Assembly (NCBI GenBank): GCA_963778165.1 | Contig: CAVZTE010000005.1 | Location: forward strand, 434,001-498,000 | DNA from: Bog-756 sp963778165 | GTDB taxonomy: Bacteria > Actinomycetota > Acidimicrobiia > Acidimicrobiales > RAAP-2 | Direction: 5' to 3' | Length of the DNA: 64,000 nt | Part shown: in pieces, positions 54,714 through 64,000 of the stretch | How the letters are laid out: each line of letters opens with the position of its first letter | Position numbering within the stretch: position 1 is the stretch's first letter | Position numbers and translations under genes: made by a program | The notes under the pieces: generated by a model | Seen by the model: only the letters and a program-made list of their open reading frames with translations | What the model was told of the DNA's origin: nothing | Database searches by the model: none

Positions 54714-55124
54714 TTAGCCCAGGTCAGGGAAGAAGAGGGCGATCTCCCGGGCCGCGGCCTCATGCGAGTCCGATCCGTGGATCAGGTTCTCGCTCATCTT
54801 GAGGGCCAGATCGCCCCTGATGGTGCCGGGGGCGGCCTCCAGGGGGTCGGTGGCGCCCATGAGGCTCCTGACGAAGGCGTGGGTGTTCTCGGGGCCCTCG
54901 ACCACCATGACCATGGCCGGGGACCGGGTGATGAAGGTCACCAGCTTCTCGTAGAAGGGCTTGCCCTCGTGCTCGGCGTAGTGGGAGGAGGCCACTTCGA
55001 GGGTGATGGCCCGCAGCTCGGCCGCCACCAGGCGGAGGCCCTTGCGCTCCAGGCGGCCGATGATCTCGCCCACCAGCCCCCGTTCCACGGCGTCAGGCTT
55101 ACAGATGACCAGAGTGCGTTCCAC
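54714..55124 (-). CDS. ndk: Nucleoside diphosphate kinase
   Basis: Transfers the gamma-phosphate between nucleoside tri- and diphosphates. The 136-residue product has the catalytic His116 in NLIHGSDS and RTLVICKPDAVERGLVGEII at the start. GTG 55124 is used; TAGCCT ends 9 bases upstream. Between mreB and folC, in line with the clpX-folC-ndk order of actinobacteria. Confidence 0.95.
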   Translation of the reverse strand: MERTLVICKPDAVERGLVGEIIGRLERKGLRLVAAELRAITLEVASSHYAEHEGKPFYEKLVTFITRSPAMVMVVEGPENTHAFVRSLMGATDPLEAAPGTIRGDLALKMSENLIHGSDSHEAAAREIALFFPDLG

Positions 55125-55180
55125 GAGCGAGGCAGGCTAGTCGACTCCACCCGGGGTGCTGAACGTACCCCGGGATCCGG

Positions 55181-56557
55181 TCAGCGCGGAGGGCGGGCCA
55201 GGAGGCGCACCGCGTCAGCCACCACGTACAAGGAGCCGCACACCACCACGCCGTCGTCCGGGCCGGCCCGGCCCACGGCCAGTTCGATGGCGGCGGCCGG
55301 GCTCCCGGCCACGGTGACCTCCATCCCCAGACCCGAAGCCGCCTCGGCCACCACCTCGACCGGGAGGGCCCGGGGCGAGTCGGGGGCGCACACCACGACC
55401 GAGCGGACCCCCGCGGTCATCAGGGCCTCGAGCATGGCGGTCGGGTCGCGACCGGTGAGCATGCCCACCACCGCCCGCATCTCGCCCTCCACGGCGAACT
55501 CCTCCACCAGCGAACGGGCCAGGGCGATCATGCCGGCCACGTTGTGGGCGCCGTCGGCCACCACCAGAGGCTGGTGTCCGATCACGTCCAGCCGGCCGGG
55601 CACCCGCACCGAGGCGAAGGCCTCTTCCACCACGTCCTCGTGCAACGGGGCACCGAAGAAGGCTTCCACCGCGGCCAGGGCGGACGAGGCGTTGTCACCC
55701 TGATGGGCGCCGTGCAGTGGGACCAGCAGCTCGCCGTAGGCCCGCCCCGGGGTCCGCACGTCGACCAGCCGCCCCCCCACGGCCACCCGGTTGGCGGTAC
55801 AGGCGAACTCCTGACCCCTGACCCAGACCTCGGAGGCCCGGGCCCGTTCGGCCGCCTGCCGCAACAGGGCCACCAAGGTGGGGTCGGACTCGCCGATGAC
55901 CACGGTGCTGCCCTCTTTGAAGATGCCGGACTTGTCGCGCCCGATGTCCTCGAGCGTGGGACCGAGCACCTCGGTGTGGTCGAAGCTGATGTTGGTCAGG
56001 ACGGCCACGGTGGCATCGACCACATTGGTGCAGTCCCACTGCCCTCCCAACCCGACCTCGATCACCGCCACGTCGACGGCCTCGTCGGCGAACCAGGCCA
56101 GGGCGGCCGCGGTGAGGAGCTCGAACCGGGTCGGTGGCTCCTCCATCAGCTGCTCCAGTCGGGCCAGCGACTCGAGGACGTCCACGAAGGCGCCGTCGTC
56201 GATGGGCTCGCCGTTGCGGGCGATGCGCTCGTTGACCCGGACCAGGTTGGGGCTGGTATAGGTGCCGACGGTCAGGCCCTGGGCCCCGAGCAGGGCGGTG
56301 GTCATGGCCGCGGTGGAGCCCTTGCCGTTGGTCCCGGTGATGTGGATGGCCGGATAGGCCGTCTGGGGATCGCCGAGCAGTCCGGCCAGGGCCCGCATCC
56401 GGTCCAGGGTGGGCACCGAACGCCTCGAGGGCATGTTCGACTCGAAATCGATGTGGGAGTCCAGCCAGGCCAGGGCCTGGGGGAGATCGTCGAAGGTCAC
56501 GTTGCGGTGGAGGCGGTAGGCACCGGAGTCCAGGTCATCCGGGGGCGACGGCGTCAC
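55181..56557 (-). CDS. folC: Folylpolyglutamate synthase/dihydrofolate synthase
   Basis: Adds glutamate to folates and makes dihydrofolate. The 458-residue product has the ATP loop HITGTNGKGSTAAM, the GTYTSPNLVRVNERI segment, ISFDHTEVLGPTLEDIGRDK and the C-terminal Mur-ligase domain (VVADGAHNVAGM). GTG 56557 lies 21 bases after the clpX stop. A valS gene usual in this location is absent. Confidence 0.94.
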   Translation of the reverse strand: MTPSPPDDLDSGAYRLHRNVTFDDLPQALAWLDSHIDFESNMPSRRSVPTLDRMRALAGLLGDPQTAYPAIHITGTNGKGSTAAMTTALLGAQGLTVGTYTSPNLVRVNERIARNGEPIDDGAFVDVLESLARLEQLMEEPPTRFELLTAAALAWFADEAVDVAVIEVGLGGQWDCTNVVDATVAVLTNISFDHTEVLGPTLEDIGRDKSGIFKEGSTVVIGESDPTLVALLRQAAERARASEVWVRGQEFACTANRVAVGGRLVDVRTPGRAYGELLVPLHGAHQGDNASSALAAVEAFFGAPLHEDVVEEAFASVRVPGRLDVIGHQPLVVADGAHNVAGMIALARSLVEEFAVEGEMRAVVGMLTGRDPTAMLEALMTAGVRSVVVCAPDSPRALPVEVVAEAASGLGMEVTVAGSPAAAIELAVGRAGPDDGVVVCGSLYVVADAVRLLARPPR

Positions 56558-56578
56558 GGTGCCCGGGCGCGGCTTGGC

Positions 56579-57862
<1,284 letters not shown>

Positions 57863-58071
57863 GTCGGTTCCTCGTGTCCTTCTGTCAGCGGTCCGTGTTG
57901 GTCATGAGTGCATGCTGCTTCCTGTGTGCCCGACCCTTTGTCCCCCATGGTGCGGAGCCAGATCCCCGTCCGCACTGCCCTGCGGTGCTACCGGAAGTAC
58001 TCCGGTTGTCCAGAAGCTCAACTCTAGCTGCTGCCCTGCCACCGGCAGGTCCTCCGGTCCCATCGAGTGGG

Positions 58072-58725
58072 CTACGCAGCCCCGACGGCCTCTACGGCCA
58101 TGGCGTCGCGGGCCGTGATCACTTCGTCGATCAGGCCGTACGTCACCGCCTCCTCTGCCGTCATGATGAAGTCGCGGTCGGTGTCCTTCGACACCCGCTC
58201 GACGGTCTGGCCGGTGTCGTGGGCCAGCATGCCGTTGAGAAGATCTCGCATCCGCAGGATCTCCTTGGCCTGGAGCTCGATGTCGCTGGCCTGGCCCTCG
58301 ACCCCTCCGAAGGGCTGGTGCAGCAGGATGCGGGCGTGGGGCAGGGCGAAGCGCTTCCCCTTGGTGCCTGCTCCCAGCAGCACGGCGGCGGCCGAGGCGG
58401 CCTGACCGAAGCAGAACGTCGACAGGTCCGCCTCGATGAACTGCATGGTGTCGTAGATGGCGAACAGGGCGGTGATGTCCCCACCGGGCGAGTTGATGTA
58501 GAGGTGGATGTCCTTGTCGGCCTCTTCCGATTCGAGGAAGAGCAACTGGGCGCAGACCAGGTTGGCCACCGTGTCGTTGATCGGGGTGCCGAGGAAGATG
58601 ATCCGCTCGCGCAGGAGACGGGAGAACAGGTCGTAGTTGCGCTCGCCCCGGCTGGTGGATTCCACCACCCACGGCACGCTGTACGCCTGTGCATCCATAT
58701 CCCTGGTTCCGTCCGTGAAGCTCAC
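58072..58725 (-). CDS. clpP: ClpP protease subunit
   Basis: Serine protease subunit of the Clp complex. The 217-residue product has catalytic Ser111 (FGQAASAAAVLL), His136 (HARILLHQP) and Asp185 (KDTDRD). The ASAAA around the serine matches actinobacterial ClpP1, where a second clpP is usually adjacent; here only one is seen. GTG 58725 overlaps the tig stop (GTGA); Met at residue 10 is an alternative start. Confidence 0.95.
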   Translation of the reverse strand: MSFTDGTRDMDAQAYSVPWVVESTSRGERNYDLFSRLLRERIIFLGTPINDTVANLVCAQLLFLESEEADKDIHLYINSPGGDITALFAIYDTMQFIEADLSTFCFGQAASAAAVLLGAGTKGKRFALPHARILLHQPFGGVEGQASDIELQAKEILRMRDLLNGMLAHDTGQTVERVSKDTDRDFIMTAEEAVTYGLIDEVITARDAMAVEAVGAA

Positions 58726-60068
58726 TCCGGGTCCTCCTCGTCCTTGCCCTCATTCACCTGCAGGTCGTCCCGTGACACGGGCTCTCCGTCCTCATCGACC
58801 AACTCGACATTGTCGACCAGCCAACGCATGGCCTTCACCTTGCGCCTGTCCGAGCGTACCGCCGGGAGGCGTCCGGACCGTTCCAACTGCCCCCGCACCT
58901 CGTCGACGTCCATCTCCAGCCGCTCGCCCATGGCCGCCAGCTCCTCGTCGAACTCCTCGTCGGTGAGCTCGATGTCCTCCTCTTCGACCAACGACCGGAG
59001 GGCCAGGTCGAGCTTCACGCTGCGCAGGGCGCCGCTTCGGAGCTCCTCGAGGAACTCCCGCTCGTCGCGGCCGGTGGCCCCGAGGAACTGGCCCAGGCTC
59101 ATCCCCTGGCTGTCCAGACGGTGGTTGAGGTCGTGAATCCGCTCACGAACCTCCTCCCCCACCAACTGGTCGGGGATGTCCTCGGTGACCAGCTCCACCA
59201 AAGCGTCGGCGGTCTTCTGCTCCAGGGCCACCTGAGCCTGGACGATGTGGCGCCGGGTGAGCTGTTTGGTGAGATCGGCCCGGAGCTCGGCTGCGGTGTC
59301 GAACTCGGAGGCTTCGGAGGCCCACTCGTCGTTCTCCTCCGGTAGGACCAGCTCCTTCACGTCCTTCACCAGCACCCGGAACGAAACGGCCTGGTCGTCG
59401 GGGCCGGTGGTCGAGTCGAAGGTGAAGATGTCACCGACCTTGGCCCCCCGCAACTGGTCGTCGAGCTCGGGGACAACTACCCCACTCCCGACCTCGTACA
59501 GATAGTCCTGGGCGTCGAGGTCGTCGTCGTCACCCGAGCCGCCGACCCGGGTGCCGTGGATGTCGATGGTGACCTGGTCGCCGTTCTGGGCCGGTCGGGC
59601 CACCGCCACCAACTCGCCCGAGGTGGCACGCATGCGGTCGATCTGCGCGTCGACCTCTTCGTCGGTCACCTTCAGGCTGGGCAAGACGACCTGCAGTCCC
59701 TGGTATCCGGGGATGGACACGGTGGGCCGGACCAGCACGACAGCGTCGAAGGAGACCGGCCCCGAGTCGTCGCCCGAGGTGATGTCGATCTCCGGCTGGT
59801 CGATGGGGTCGACCTCGGTGTCGCTGACCGCCCGGGCATAGAAGTCCGGCAACGCCTCGCGCAGCGCTTCGCTCCGCAAAGCGGCCGCCCCGCCCATCCG
59901 GGCCTCGATGACCCGGCGGGGCACCTTGCCGGGTCGGAACCCGGGCACCCGGAGGTCCCGGGCCAGCCGGCGGATCACCTCATCGAGAGCCTCATCGATC
60001 TCCGCCTCTTCGATCTCGACGGAGAGACGGACCTTGTTGCCCTCTTCGGGTTCGGCTGTGGCTCGCAT
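58722..60068 (-). CDS. tig: Trigger factor
   Basis: Ribosome-bound chaperone and prolyl isomerase. The 448-residue product has the N-terminal ribosome-binding motif (LRVPGFRPGKVPRRVIEARMG), a middle FKBP-type domain with an acidic insertion (GGSGDDDDLDA) and the helical C-terminal domain. ATG 60068 is chosen; TACACT lies 11 bases upstream. It heads the tig-clpP-clpX protein-quality block, the standard order. Confidence 0.95.
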   Translation of the reverse strand: MRATAEPEEGNKVRLSVEIEEAEIDEALDEVIRRLARDLRVPGFRPGKVPRRVIEARMGGAAALRSEALREALPDFYARAVSDTEVDPIDQPEIDITSGDDSGPVSFDAVVLVRPTVSIPGYQGLQVVLPSLKVTDEEVDAQIDRMRATSGELVAVARPAQNGDQVTIDIHGTRVGGSGDDDDLDAQDYLYEVGSGVVVPELDDQLRGAKVGDIFTFDSTTGPDDQAVSFRVLVKDVKELVLPEENDEWASEASEFDTAAELRADLTKQLTRRHIVQAQVALEQKTADALVELVTEDIPDQLVGEEVRERIHDLNHRLDSQGMSLGQFLGATGRDEREFLEELRSGALRSVKLDLALRSLVEEEDIELTDEEFDEELAAMGERLEMDVDEVRGQLERSGRLPAVRSDRRKVKAMRWLVDNVELVDEDGEPVSRDDLQVNEGKDEEDPE

Positions 60069-60173
60069 ACGAATTGCCGAGTGTACCGGTACCGGGGGAC
60101 TCAACTTTCCCGCAGGGGGCGAAGACGCCTCGTCCCCAGTGACAGCCCCGCCCGGTGGTCCGGCGGACCGACG

Positions 60174-61004
60174 TCACATCATGAAGGCCATGGATTCGAG
60201 CACCTGGTGGCCGAGGGCCACATCTCCTTCGATCTGCACCTGTCCGGTGGCCACCACCCTTGACGGCGCCACCCGCCCGAATCCGAGCCGCCAGAACGCC
60301 TCCTGGTCCATGTTCAGCGTTACCGAGGGCTCGGCATCGGGATCATCGGGGACCAACGACGCCCGCCCCTCGTCCACCCGTACCCCCACCTTCCGGCCCA
60401 TGACCCCGACCACGCTGAACCGCACCGTGGTGCCGTCGGGAGGCGCCACCCGTTTTCCCACCACGAAGGGCATGGATCGGACGCAGCGGTCGAGGGTCAC
60501 GGCCTCACCCACCCCGTTCCGCCCACCGGGCCGGCTGAGGGCCCGACGGATGTCCTGCTCGTGGGCCCAGGTATCGAGGATGCGGGTCTCCATGAACTCC
60601 CGGTAGGGGACCTGGCCGACCGGGCTCCACCCGATCTCGTCGAACTTGGCGGTGGGCATGGTCCGGAGGGAGTCGAGCCGCCGGTTGGTGACCTCGACGA
60701 ACTCCTCCAGGACCACCTGGCCCGGCCGGGGCCTGCGGGCGTCGACCCAGGCCTCGTTCAACTCGCCGAAGGCATTGGCCACGTGGTCCGGGATGGCCTC
60801 GAGCGGGGGTGGAGCTGGATCACCGAGCAACAGCCGCTCGACGCCGATCAGGTGGGAAAGCTGGTCCTTGACGGTCCACCCCGGGCAGTCGGTGGGCAGA
60901 TCCCACTGGGCGGTCCGCACCCCTTCGCAGGCGCTGGCCAGCGACACCCATACCTCGGTCATCTGGTCCACCACCGCCTCGTTGTTTCCCGGCGAAAGCG
61001 ACAT
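60174..61004 (-). CDS. Maleylpyruvate isomerase-family (DinB-like) enzyme, mycothiol-dependent type
   Basis: The 276-residue product starts with a DinB-like four-helix bundle (LPTDCPGWTVKDQLSHLIGVER, ILDTWAHEQDIRRAL with metal-binding His) and has a C-terminal MDMPI domain (DPDAEPSVTLNMDQEAFWRLGFGR). Family members are mycothiol-dependent isomerases or transferases; mycothiol is an actinobacterial thiol. The substrate is unknown. ATG 61004 is used; GGAGG is 5 bases upstream. It precedes the glutathione peroxidase gene on the other side. Confidence 0.82.
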   Translation of the reverse strand: MSLSPGNNEAVVDQMTEVWVSLASACEGVRTAQWDLPTDCPGWTVKDQLSHLIGVERLLLGDPAPPPLEAIPDHVANAFGELNEAWVDARRPRPGQVVLEEFVEVTNRRLDSLRTMPTAKFDEIGWSPVGQVPYREFMETRILDTWAHEQDIRRALSRPGGRNGVGEAVTLDRCVRSMPFVVGKRVAPPDGTTVRFSVVGVMGRKVGVRVDEGRASLVPDDPDAEPSVTLNMDQEAFWRLGFGRVAPSRVVATGQVQIEGDVALGHQVLESMAFMM

Positions 61005-61048
61005 GCGCCCTCCTGGGTGGATCGGCCGGCCGGGGTGCCAGGGGGTGA

Positions 61049-61537
61049 TCAGGCCGGGAGCGTGGCCTCGATGGCGTCGATCACCTCGGGGGCCTCGGGG
61101 TCGACCATGGGCCGGAAACGCTGGACGATCTCTCCCTCCGGGGAGACCAGGAACTTCTCGAAATTCCACTGGATGTCGCCGGCGTCGCCATCGGCGTCGG
61201 GGAACGCCACCAGCTCCTCGTAGACCGGATGGCGGCCATCGCCGTTGACTTCCACCTTTTCGAACATGGGGAAGCTCACGCCGTAGGTGGTGGAGCAGAA
61301 GGTGGCGATCTCCTCGGACGAACCGGGCTCTTGCTCCCCGAACTGGTTGCACGGGAAGCCGAGGACGGTGAAGCCGCGGTCGCCGTAGGTCTTCTGGAGG
61401 CGTTCCAGCCCCTCGTACTGGGGGGTCAGCCCGCACTTCGAGGCCACATTGACCACGAGTAGCGCTTTGCCCCGGTAGTCGCCGACCGAAGCCGGATCGC
61501 CGGTCAGGGAGTGCAGAGAAGGGTCGTAGATGCTCAT
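61049..61537 (-). CDS. Glutathione peroxidase family thiol peroxidase
   Basis: Reduces peroxides. The 162-residue product has the catalytic Cys35 (NVASKCGLTPQY), Gln69 (FPCNQFGEQEPG) and Trp124-Asn125 (QWNFEKFL), the GPx triad, with Cys in place of selenocysteine. Bacterial enzymes of this kind commonly use thioredoxin. ATG 61537 has TACACT 7 bases upstream, so the transcript is probably leaderless. It is 44 bases before the mycothiol-type gene. Confidence 0.92.
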   Translation of the reverse strand: MSIYDPSLHSLTGDPASVGDYRGKALLVVNVASKCGLTPQYEGLERLQKTYGDRGFTVLGFPCNQFGEQEPGSSEEIATFCSTTYGVSFPMFEKVEVNGDGRHPVYEELVAFPDADGDAGDIQWNFEKFLVSPEGEIVQRFRPMVDPEAPEVIDAIEATLPA

Positions 61538-61544
61538 AGCGTCA

Positions 61545-61550
61545 AGTGTA
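61545..61550 (-). promoter_or_regulatory. Putative -10 box, leaderless peroxidase transcript
   Basis: TACACT on the minus strand ends 7 bases before ATG 61537. Confidence 0.5.
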
Positions 61551-61684
61551 GATGGCCTGGTCGTGACAGGGTCCGCCCCAGGGCCGGCTGGTAAAGAAAA
61601 GGCCCAGGTCTGTCGAAGATAAGGGCACGAGCGAGTTTGCCGAGAGCTTTGCGGCCGTGGTGCCGAGGGGTTGAATAACGAGCG

Positions 61685-64000
61685 ATGACTGTTGAGGCTG
61701 AACAGACGCCCGGCAGCGCTGCTGACCGAGGTGAGGTCTCTGGCGTGGTCGTCCACGTCCTGTTGGCCCTGGTGCGCCGCCTGAACGGCGATGTCGGGGT
61801 GGCCCAGGCCCTGGCCCTGGCCGACGACGGCCGGTCCTTCGCCACCTTGGGGGACATGACCAAGTGGAGCCCGCTGGACAAGACGGTGGCCCTGTTCAAT
61901 GCGGCGGCCCTGGTGACCGGGGACGGTGCTGTGGGCCTCCACGTGGGAGAGGGTCTCCTCTACGCCGACGACGGCACCGGCTTCGTCAATCGCCTGCGGG
62001 CCCTGGGCTCGCCCGAGTCGGCGTTCAAACACGCCACGCCCCTGCTCGGCTACTTCGACGGTACGTCGGAGGCGGTGGCGCTCGAGGTGGCCACCGACCA
62101 TGCCCTGATCGAGGTACTCCCCCGCTTCGAGGAAGAGCGCCACGCCCACCTGTGCGAGATGACCAGGGGACTTCTTTCGCAGGTTCCCGCCCTCTATGGC
62201 GCGGGCAGGGCCCTGGTCAGCGAGCACGAGTGCAGCGCACGGGGAGGCCGCACCTGCCGGTACGCCCTCAGCTGGGAAGTGCCGGAGGGACAGACCGCGG
62301 AGGACCCTGCACCCGAAGCGCCCGCTGAGTACCAGGCCGAGGAGACCGGACCAGCCGAGTCCCGGAGCCTCCCCGACGAGAGCCCGGGTGGGCGGGAGCA
62401 GGAACGGTCGGCCGGGTCCCGTGCTGAGCGCGCCATATGGCGGGGGCTGGACCGGACCGCTTTCGTCGAGCCCCAGGGCGAGCCCGAGGCCTCAGGCCGA
62501 GCCGACGCCGACGAGCTGAGGGCCGAACTGGACCGGATGAGCGCCCTCATCGAAGGAGCGTTCTCCACGGCCACGGAGTTGGTGAGCGCCGACGTCGAAT
62601 CCCTGCTGTCCCAGATAGCGGCCCGGGCCGATGCCGTGGTGGCCTCTCCCCGCTACCTGCTGATGCTCCGGGTCCGGCCCGGCACGGCCATTCAGCTCCA
62701 CTACCGGGGACTCGAGCCCGACGAGGCCCAGATCGCCGCGGCCGAGCTGTGGCGCGAGCATCCCGACGACGATGCCGGATCGCGACTCATTGTCGATATC
62801 GCCTCTCCCCACCGGCTGTACGGCCGGCTGGCCGAGTTCCACCCAACGGGAAAGGTCCACACCGACTCGCAAGCCAAGGTGTTGCGGCTGTTCGCCGAGT
62901 ACGCCGCAGCCTCCCTCGACGTCTTCACCGTGCTCACCGAGGCCAAGCGAAGCGATGCCACGGCCCGCACCCTGCTGTCGTTCTCCGAGTCGCTCTCCCA
63001 GGTGACCTCACTGGCCGACCTGCTCCAACTGGTGGTCGACACCGTGCCGGCGGTGACCGACTGCGCCCAGGCCACCATGTACCTGTGGGACGCCGGCCGG
63101 GGCCAGCTGGTGCCGCGCTCGTGGACCAGGGGCAGGCCGGCCCCCGACGGCTCGTTGGTGCCCATCGTGGCCGTGGCGCCGGAGGACCACCCGGCGGACC
63201 GGTTCCGGGACCTGGCGGACCTGGGAGAAGGGGACCCGCTCTCCCTGGAGGGCCGCCCGCTCACGGTAGGCCCCGACAACCCGCTGATCGCACAGTTGGT
63301 CAACTCGAGGGCGGTGATCGTGCTCGACGAGACGACCGGTGACCCGGCCCTCGCCGCCGTGTTGGAGCGGTCCGGTACCGAGGCCTCGGTGGTGGCTTCG
63401 CTCTTCGCCGGTGGCCACTTTCTGGGGGTCATAGCGGCCAACTTCGGGCGGGACTCCTCACTGGCCGCCATCCGGGATGCCGATCTGCATGAGCGTCTTT
63501 CCGGTCTGGCCGACCAGGCGGCCACCACCCTCCAGAACCTGGAGCTGTTGGAACGGGTCTCGCACATGGCCTGGCACGACGCCCTGACCGGCCTGCCCAA
63601 CCGACGGCTGTTCGAGGACCGGGTCGAACAGGAGTTGGTGCGGTCGCGCCGGGTGGGCGAGCCGGTGTGCATGTTCTTCGTCGATCTGGACCATTTCAAA
63701 GCAGTCAACGACAGCCTGGGCCACGCCGCCGGCGACGACCTGATCCAGCAGGTGAGTGAGCGGCTGGTCGACACGGTCCGCCGACAGGACACCGTGGCCC
63801 GGGTAGGCGGTGACGAGTTCGCCATCCTGTTGCCCGGGCTCTCCGATCAGTTGTCCATCGACCAGCTGGCCCAGCGGGCGCTCGAGGCCATGAGCACCCC
63901 CTTCGACGTCTCGGGCGTCGAAGTCGAGACGTCGGCTTCCATCGGGATCGCCATGGCCCCCGACCACGGGGACTCCTACGACGAGTTGCTCAGTCGGGCC
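61685..64000 (+). CDS. Diguanylate cyclase with V4R-like and GAF-like sensor regions, partial
   Basis: Makes c-di-GMP. The reading frame from ATG 61685 is open to the right edge (772 codons). Residues 1-200 resemble a V4R/haem-NO-binding fold and end with the Cys motif H181-x-C183-x7-C191-x-Y-x3-W197. A Glu/Pro/Arg linker follows (about 200-280). Residues 300-600 look like GAF-type regions. From about 625 is a GGDEF domain (DALTGLPNRRLFEDRV), with the active site GGDEF at 708-712 and the inhibitory site RRQD (699-702) five residues before it, so product feedback is likely. The end, and any EAL domain, lies outside the window. No clear Shine-Dalgarno; the 147-base leader contains a weak FliA/WhiG-like element. 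Confidence 0.85.
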   Translation, partial: MTVEAEQTPGSAADRGEVSGVVVHVLLALVRRLNGDVGVAQALALADDGRSFATLGDMTKWSPLDKTVALFNAAALVTGDGAVGLHVGEGLLYADDGTGFVNRLRALGSPESAFKHATPLLGYFDGTSEAVALEVATDHALIEVLPRFEEERHAHLCEMTRGLLSQVPALYGAGRALVSEHECSARGGRTCRYALSWEVPEGQTAEDPAPEAPAEYQAEETGPAESRSLPDESPGGREQERSAGSRAERAIWRGLDRTAFVEPQGEPEASGRADADELRAELDRMSALIEGAFSTATELVSADVESLLSQIAARADAVVASPRYLLMLRVRPGTAIQLHYRGLEPDEAQIAAAELWREHPDDDAGSRLIVDIASPHRLYGRLAEFHPTGKVHTDSQAKVLRLFAEYAAASLDVFTVLTEAKRSDATARTLLSFSESLSQVTSLADLLQLVVDTVPAVTDCAQATMYLWDAGRGQLVPRSWTRGRPAPDGSLVPIVAVAPEDHPADRFRDLADLGEGDPLSLEGRPLTVGPDNPLIAQLVNSRAVIVLDETTGDPALAAVLERSGTEASVVASLFAGGHFLGVIAANFGRDSSLAAIRDADLHERLSGLADQAATTLQNLELLERVSHMAWHDALTGLPNRRLFEDRVEQELVRSRRVGEPVCMFFVDLDHFKAVNDSLGHAAGDDLIQQVSERLVDTVRRQDTVARVGGDEFAILLPGLSDQLSIDQLAQRALEAMSTPFDVSGVEVETSASIGIAMAPDHGDSYDELLSRA

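Overview
This window is a contiguous stretch of very GC-rich chromosome from an actinobacterium, most likely of the class Acidimicrobiia. The evidence is the gene order (xerC-whiG-rpsB-tsf-pyrH-frr-cdsA-dxr-rseP-ispG-proS-rimP-nusA-ylxR-infB-rbfA-truB-ribF), a two-component set of MtrA/MtrB/LpqB type, a class II DAHP synthase, an F420-type luciferase-like oxidoreductase, a mycothiol-dependent-type enzyme, a wax-ester-synthase-type acyltransferase, and a secreted protein with 42-residue YWLVASDGGIFSFG repeats of a kind I associate with Acidimicrobiia. The class assignment is inference; the phylum is well supported. I see no prophage, insertion sequence, CRISPR array, rRNA or tRNA gene.

Layout. 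1-3770: an acyltransferase fragment and dut, divergent from orn and an acyl-CoA synthetase. 3774-25000 (all minus): one long housekeeping block for recombination, a WhiG-type sigma factor, translation, lipid and isoprenoid synthesis, proline tRNA charging, transcription elongation, translation initiation, tRNA/rRNA maturation and flavin synthesis. 25000-29840 (plus): a Tat-type solute-binding lipoprotein followed by mtrA-mtrB-lpqB. 29877-33771: rsfS, a membrane protein, nadD and an oxidoreductase (minus), divergent from aroG. 33962-43900: a secreted repeat/hydrolase-like protein, a MoxR/VWA/phosphatase group behind proA, a small P-loop kinase, proB, obg and a tyrosine-phosphatase-like gene. 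43945-57862 (minus): rplU-rpmA, rne, two radical-SAM-linked genes, the cell-shape genes mrdA/mreD/mreC/mreB, then ndk, folC and clpX. 58072-64000: clpP, tig, a DinB-like enzyme, a glutathione peroxidase and the start of a large diguanylate cyclase running off the right edge.

Two features recur. First, at least ten genes have a TANNNT -10 box ending 6-8 bases before their start codon, which points to leaderless transcripts and helps fix starts. Second, seven genes (infB, the solute-binding protein, the secreted repeat protein, the VWA gene, obg, rne, the radical SAM gene) are each broken by a one-base frameshift while the protein continues sensibly in another frame. Several sit at or next to short homopolymers and two are essential genes, so sequencing or assembly error is the simplest explanation. 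I annotate these as single genes.

I did not find a clearly new multi-gene system. The best candidates for a second look are: an apparent ATA start for ylxR overlapping the nusA stop, a hairpin between a promoter and rimP-nusA, the long disordered head on CdsA, MtrA-box-like repeats upstream of the mtrAB locus, a truncated LpqB, the 42-residue-repeat secreted protein, and the V4R-like sensor on the diguanylate cyclase.
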